Assembly: GCA_028699795.1 (NCBI GenBank)
Contig: JAQVTZ010000021.1
Location: 2,976 to 11,537 of the forward strand
Direction: 5' to 3'
Origin: Clostridia bacterium
GTDB taxonomy: Bacteria; Bacillota; Clostridia; Christensenellales; DTU072
Length of the DNA stretch: 8,562 nt
Shown: piece after piece, positions 7,281 to 8,562 of the stretch
Layout of the letters: the number at the start of each line of letters is the position of its first letter
Position numbering within the stretch: the stretch's first letter is position 1
Translations under genes and position numbers: made by a program
Notes under the pieces: model-generated
Databases searched by the model: none
What the model saw: the letters and a program-made list of their open reading frames with translations, nothing else
Told to the model about the DNA's origin: nothing

Positions 7281-7306
7281 AAAAAGGTTCGCAAAATGCG
7301 AACCTT
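7281..7306 (-). terminator. Intrinsic terminator after the cysteine-rich small gene
   Basis: On the minus strand a perfect 10-bp stem (AAGGTTCGCA at 7306-7297 pairing with TGCGAACCTT at 7293-7284) closes a 3-nt loop and runs into a T5 tract (7285-7281). It begins 37 nt after the stop codon of the 73-residue gene. The plus strand has no T-run after the stem, so it works leftward only. It isolates the downstream phosphatase-CDF operon, which has its own promoter. Confidence 0.85.
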
Positions 7307-7343
7307 CTTAAAGAGGCGACAACTCGTGTCGTGTTTTGCGCTG

Positions 7344-7565
7344 TTATTTGCAAGGATTGTAAGCTTTAGGATCTCTATCGCCACAACAGCAGCAGAGTAT
7401 AAGTATGATAATCAAAATTTCACAACAATCAATGTTGCATCCGCAGCAACAGAGAAGCAGTAAAATCCAGATGATGCAGGAGCAGTCTCCGCCGCCACCA
7501 CCGCAGCCACAGAAGCCGCCGGTGCCGCAGCCGAAACCGCCATTGAATCCGCCGAATCCGTTCAT
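7344..7565 (-). CDS. Small glycine/cysteine-rich hydrophobic protein, function unknown
   Basis: This 73-residue protein has 16 Cys and 17 Gly. The start is ATG 7565, because a perfect GGAGGT (7578-7573) lies 7 nt upstream; the open frame extends further upstream but has no support there. The layout is a Gly/Phe/Cys-rich head (1-30), a hydrophobic stretch (IIWILLLL, 31-38), a Cys cluster (CCCGC, 39-43), an NIDCCE link, a second hydrophobic stretch (50-57) and a CCCCG cluster (58-62) before a polar tail ending in Cys72. It resembles the small high-cysteine proteins found in clostridia, sometimes labelled chorion-class high-cysteine, and loosely the Gly-rich YjcZ-like sporulation proteins. Membrane insertion, metal binding or disulfide cross-linking in a coat are all possible; none is shown. 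It is a single-gene unit with its own terminator, and a 19-bp palindrome lies in its upstream region. Confidence 0.8.
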   Translation of the reverse strand: MNGFGGFNGGFGCGTGGFCGCGGGGGDCSCIIWILLLLCCCGCNIDCCEILIIILILCCCCGDRDPKAYNPCK

Positions 7566-7587
7566 TATGTATACCTCCATATAGATT

Positions 7588-7606
7588 TTGTAGATATTGT
7601 CTACAA
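7588..7606. promoter_or_regulatory. 19-bp palindrome upstream of the cysteine-rich small gene, candidate operator
   Basis: Perfect 7-bp arms TTGTAGA (7588-7594) and TCTACAA (7600-7606) surround a 5-nt centre. The site is 10 bp upstream of the GGAGGT ribosome binding site of the leftward small gene, so it is either an operator near the transcription start or a hairpin in the leader. Its size and symmetry fit a dimeric winged-helix repressor site. I do not recognise it as the box of a specific regulator. Confidence 0.45.
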
Positions 7607-7718
7607 TACAAGTTATGACAAAAAAAAACTTAATGTGAAAACAAGCGCGGCAGGAATAGAATAATATTTTATAGATATCGAATAGAGTGACCGAATTATT
7701 AAAACCCTTCCAAAATCG

Positions 7719-7747
7719 TTGCAATCAAAAAAATTTAATAGTAATAT
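7719..7747 (+). promoter_or_regulatory. Candidate promoter of atpB
   Basis: TTGCAA (7719-7724), a 17-nt spacer and TAATAT (7742-7747) match the sigma-A consensus at four of six positions each. Transcription would start near 7754, some 27 nt before the atpB ATG. It is the best candidate in the spacer between the divergent small gene and atpB, but only of moderate quality. Confidence 0.4.
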
Positions 7748-7780
7748 TGAAAATAGACAAGTCTTAGCTGGAGATGAATA

Positions 7781-8518
7781 ATGTACAGTATGCTCTCGGG
7801 TAAATTTGCAGATTTTTTAAGAAACCAATATCGAGAAGCCTTTTCGGGCGGTATGTCCGACAAGGTAAGCGAAGCATTGGAGCCCGAGCTTGTCAACCTT
7901 TTTGGACTAAAAGTGAATCCCAGTATGTTTACGGCGTTCGGGCTAACCGTATTTATCCTGCTTGTCTGTGTTATTGTACGGATTTTTATTATACCTAAGT
8001 TCCAAAAGCGACCCAAGGGAATGCAAATTGTACTGGAGGGCATCGTCGGTTATTTTGACCGCTCGGCAACTTCAGAGCTTCACCGCCACGGCAGTTTTGT
8101 CGGACCTTATGTGTTTACGGCGGCCGCCTTTATCGCATTGGGCACACTGGTAGAGCTGATAGGCATACGCCCTGCTTTTGGCTCGATTAACGCTTGTTTT
8201 GCATTCGGTTTCACAACCTTTCTTGTGATAAATATATGCGGTATCCGCGAAAAAAAGCTGTGGGGGCGCGCCAAAAGATATGTGCCCAATATCATCAATA
8301 TTCTTACGGATATCTCGGTACCGTTTTCGCTGTCACTTCGTCTTTTCGGCTCGATCATGAGCGGCTTTATCATCACTGAATTGCTGTATGCGCAGCTTTT
8401 TACATCCATTGTTCTTCCTGCTTTTGTTGCCGTGATTACGACGCTGTTTCATGCGGCGATACAATCTTATTTGTTTGCAACCCTTACGGTAATGTTTGTA
8501 AGAGAAGCGGTGGAATAA
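7781..8518 (+). CDS. atpB: F0F1 ATP synthase subunit a
   Basis: This 245-residue protein is the stator half-channel subunit that passes protons or sodium ions to the c-ring in the membrane. ATG 7781 has TGGAG 7 nt upstream. Family marks are RPKGMQIVLEGIV at 77-89, the RPAFGSIN loop (130-137, related to the usual RP-T-D-N motif), the essential arginine R187 in SLRLFG, and the final-helix AIQSYLFATLTVMF (226-239) with conserved Q228. Hydrophobic helices lie at about 49-72, 109-128, 136-153, 172-204 and 205-242 (the last a long region). The usual polar partner positions, R+9 and Q-7, are Phe196 and Thr221, whereas E200 and H224 lie about one helical turn further along. The gene probably begins the atp operon, with atpE expected just beyond the window. 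No atpI-like gene precedes it; its neighbour upstream is divergent. Confidence 0.95.
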   Translation: MYSMLSGKFADFLRNQYREAFSGGMSDKVSEALEPELVNLFGLKVNPSMFTAFGLTVFILLVCVIVRIFIIPKFQKRPKGMQIVLEGIVGYFDRSATSELHRHGSFVGPYVFTAAAFIALGTLVELIGIRPAFGSINACFAFGFTTFLVINICGIREKKLWGRAKRYVPNIINILTDISVPFSLSLRLFGSIMSGFIITELLYAQLFTSIVLPAFVAVITTLFHAAIQSYLFATLTVMFVREAVE

Positions 8519-8519
8519 A

Positions 8520-8547
8520 AATTACAAATTACAATGTACAAATTACA
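8520..8547. repeat. Period-7 AATTACA tandem heptamers after atpB
   Basis: Four consecutive heptamers, AATTACA, AATTACA, ATGTACA and AATTACA, begin 2 nt after the atpB stop. They are followed by AAGGATG (8551-8557), which may be the ribosome binding site of the next gene. A related period-7 tract lies at 1627-1647. The role is unknown. Confidence 0.75.
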
Positions 8548-8562
8548 AATAAGGATGAATCA

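Noticed and set aside
7284..7306. Hairpin as a CRISPR-type repeat or recombination site
   Set aside because: It is a single copy, has a 3-nt loop and a T-run on one side only, which fits an intrinsic terminator.
7133..7384. Minus-strand open frame of 83 codons between the cysteine-rich gene and phosphatase copy 2
   Set aside because: It runs through the intrinsic terminator (7281-7306) and the phosphatase promoter (7149-7177), overlaps the end of the small gene and has no ribosome binding site.
7566..7724. N-terminal extension of the cysteine-rich protein to 126 residues
   Set aside because: The extension would begin at a TTG without a ribosome binding site, and the perfect GGAGGT with 7-nt spacing marks ATG 7565 as the start.

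Overview
The window looks like chromosome from a low-to-moderate GC Gram-positive bacterium, most likely an uncultured member of the Clostridia. Reasons: strong AGGAGG-type ribosome binding sites, vegetative TTGACA/TATAAT promoters with exact 17-bp spacing, a fused ATPase-permease ABC transporter typical of Firmicutes, a Firmicutes-style N-N-x-x-D cation diffusion facilitator, and a small cysteine-rich hydrophobic protein of a kind I associate with clostridia. The genus cannot be told from this sequence. TAA, TAG and TGA all serve as stops, so the standard bacterial code fits.

Layout. 1-1502 (minus) is the N-terminal 500 residues of a MacB/FtsX-type ABC transporter running off the left edge, read from a near-consensus promoter at 1555-1583. 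A divergent spacer (1503-1730) with two inverted repeats and a short heptamer-repeat tract separates it from a rightward operon: a polysaccharide-lyase-like protein without a signal peptide (1731-3734, TTG start), then, 3 bp later, a membrane-anchored calcineurin-like metallophosphatase (3738-4919). Facing it is a leftward operon, read from a very good promoter at 7149-7177: a second, paralogous membrane-anchored metallophosphatase (7123-5990), then a CDF metal transporter (5936-5076). The two operons converge on a 156-bp spacer. Further right, a leftward 73-residue glycine/cysteine-rich protein (7565-7344) ends in a clear intrinsic terminator (7306-7281). Divergent from it is atpB (7781-8518), F0 subunit a and probably the first gene of an ATP synthase operon that continues past the right edge.

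How the parts may work together (inference). Both phosphatases have a basic N-terminus followed by one transmembrane helix, so their metal-dependent domains should lie outside the membrane. One is co-transcribed with a metal exporter, which could supply or balance its metal; the other is coupled to a lyase-like protein, suggesting a role in a glycan or envelope polymer. Nothing here is a recognised defence, CRISPR or mobile system. The least explained items are the lyase-like/phosphatase pair, the cysteine-rich membrane protein with its upstream palindrome, the period-7 AATTA-type repeats in two spacers, and the altered proton-path residues of AtpB.
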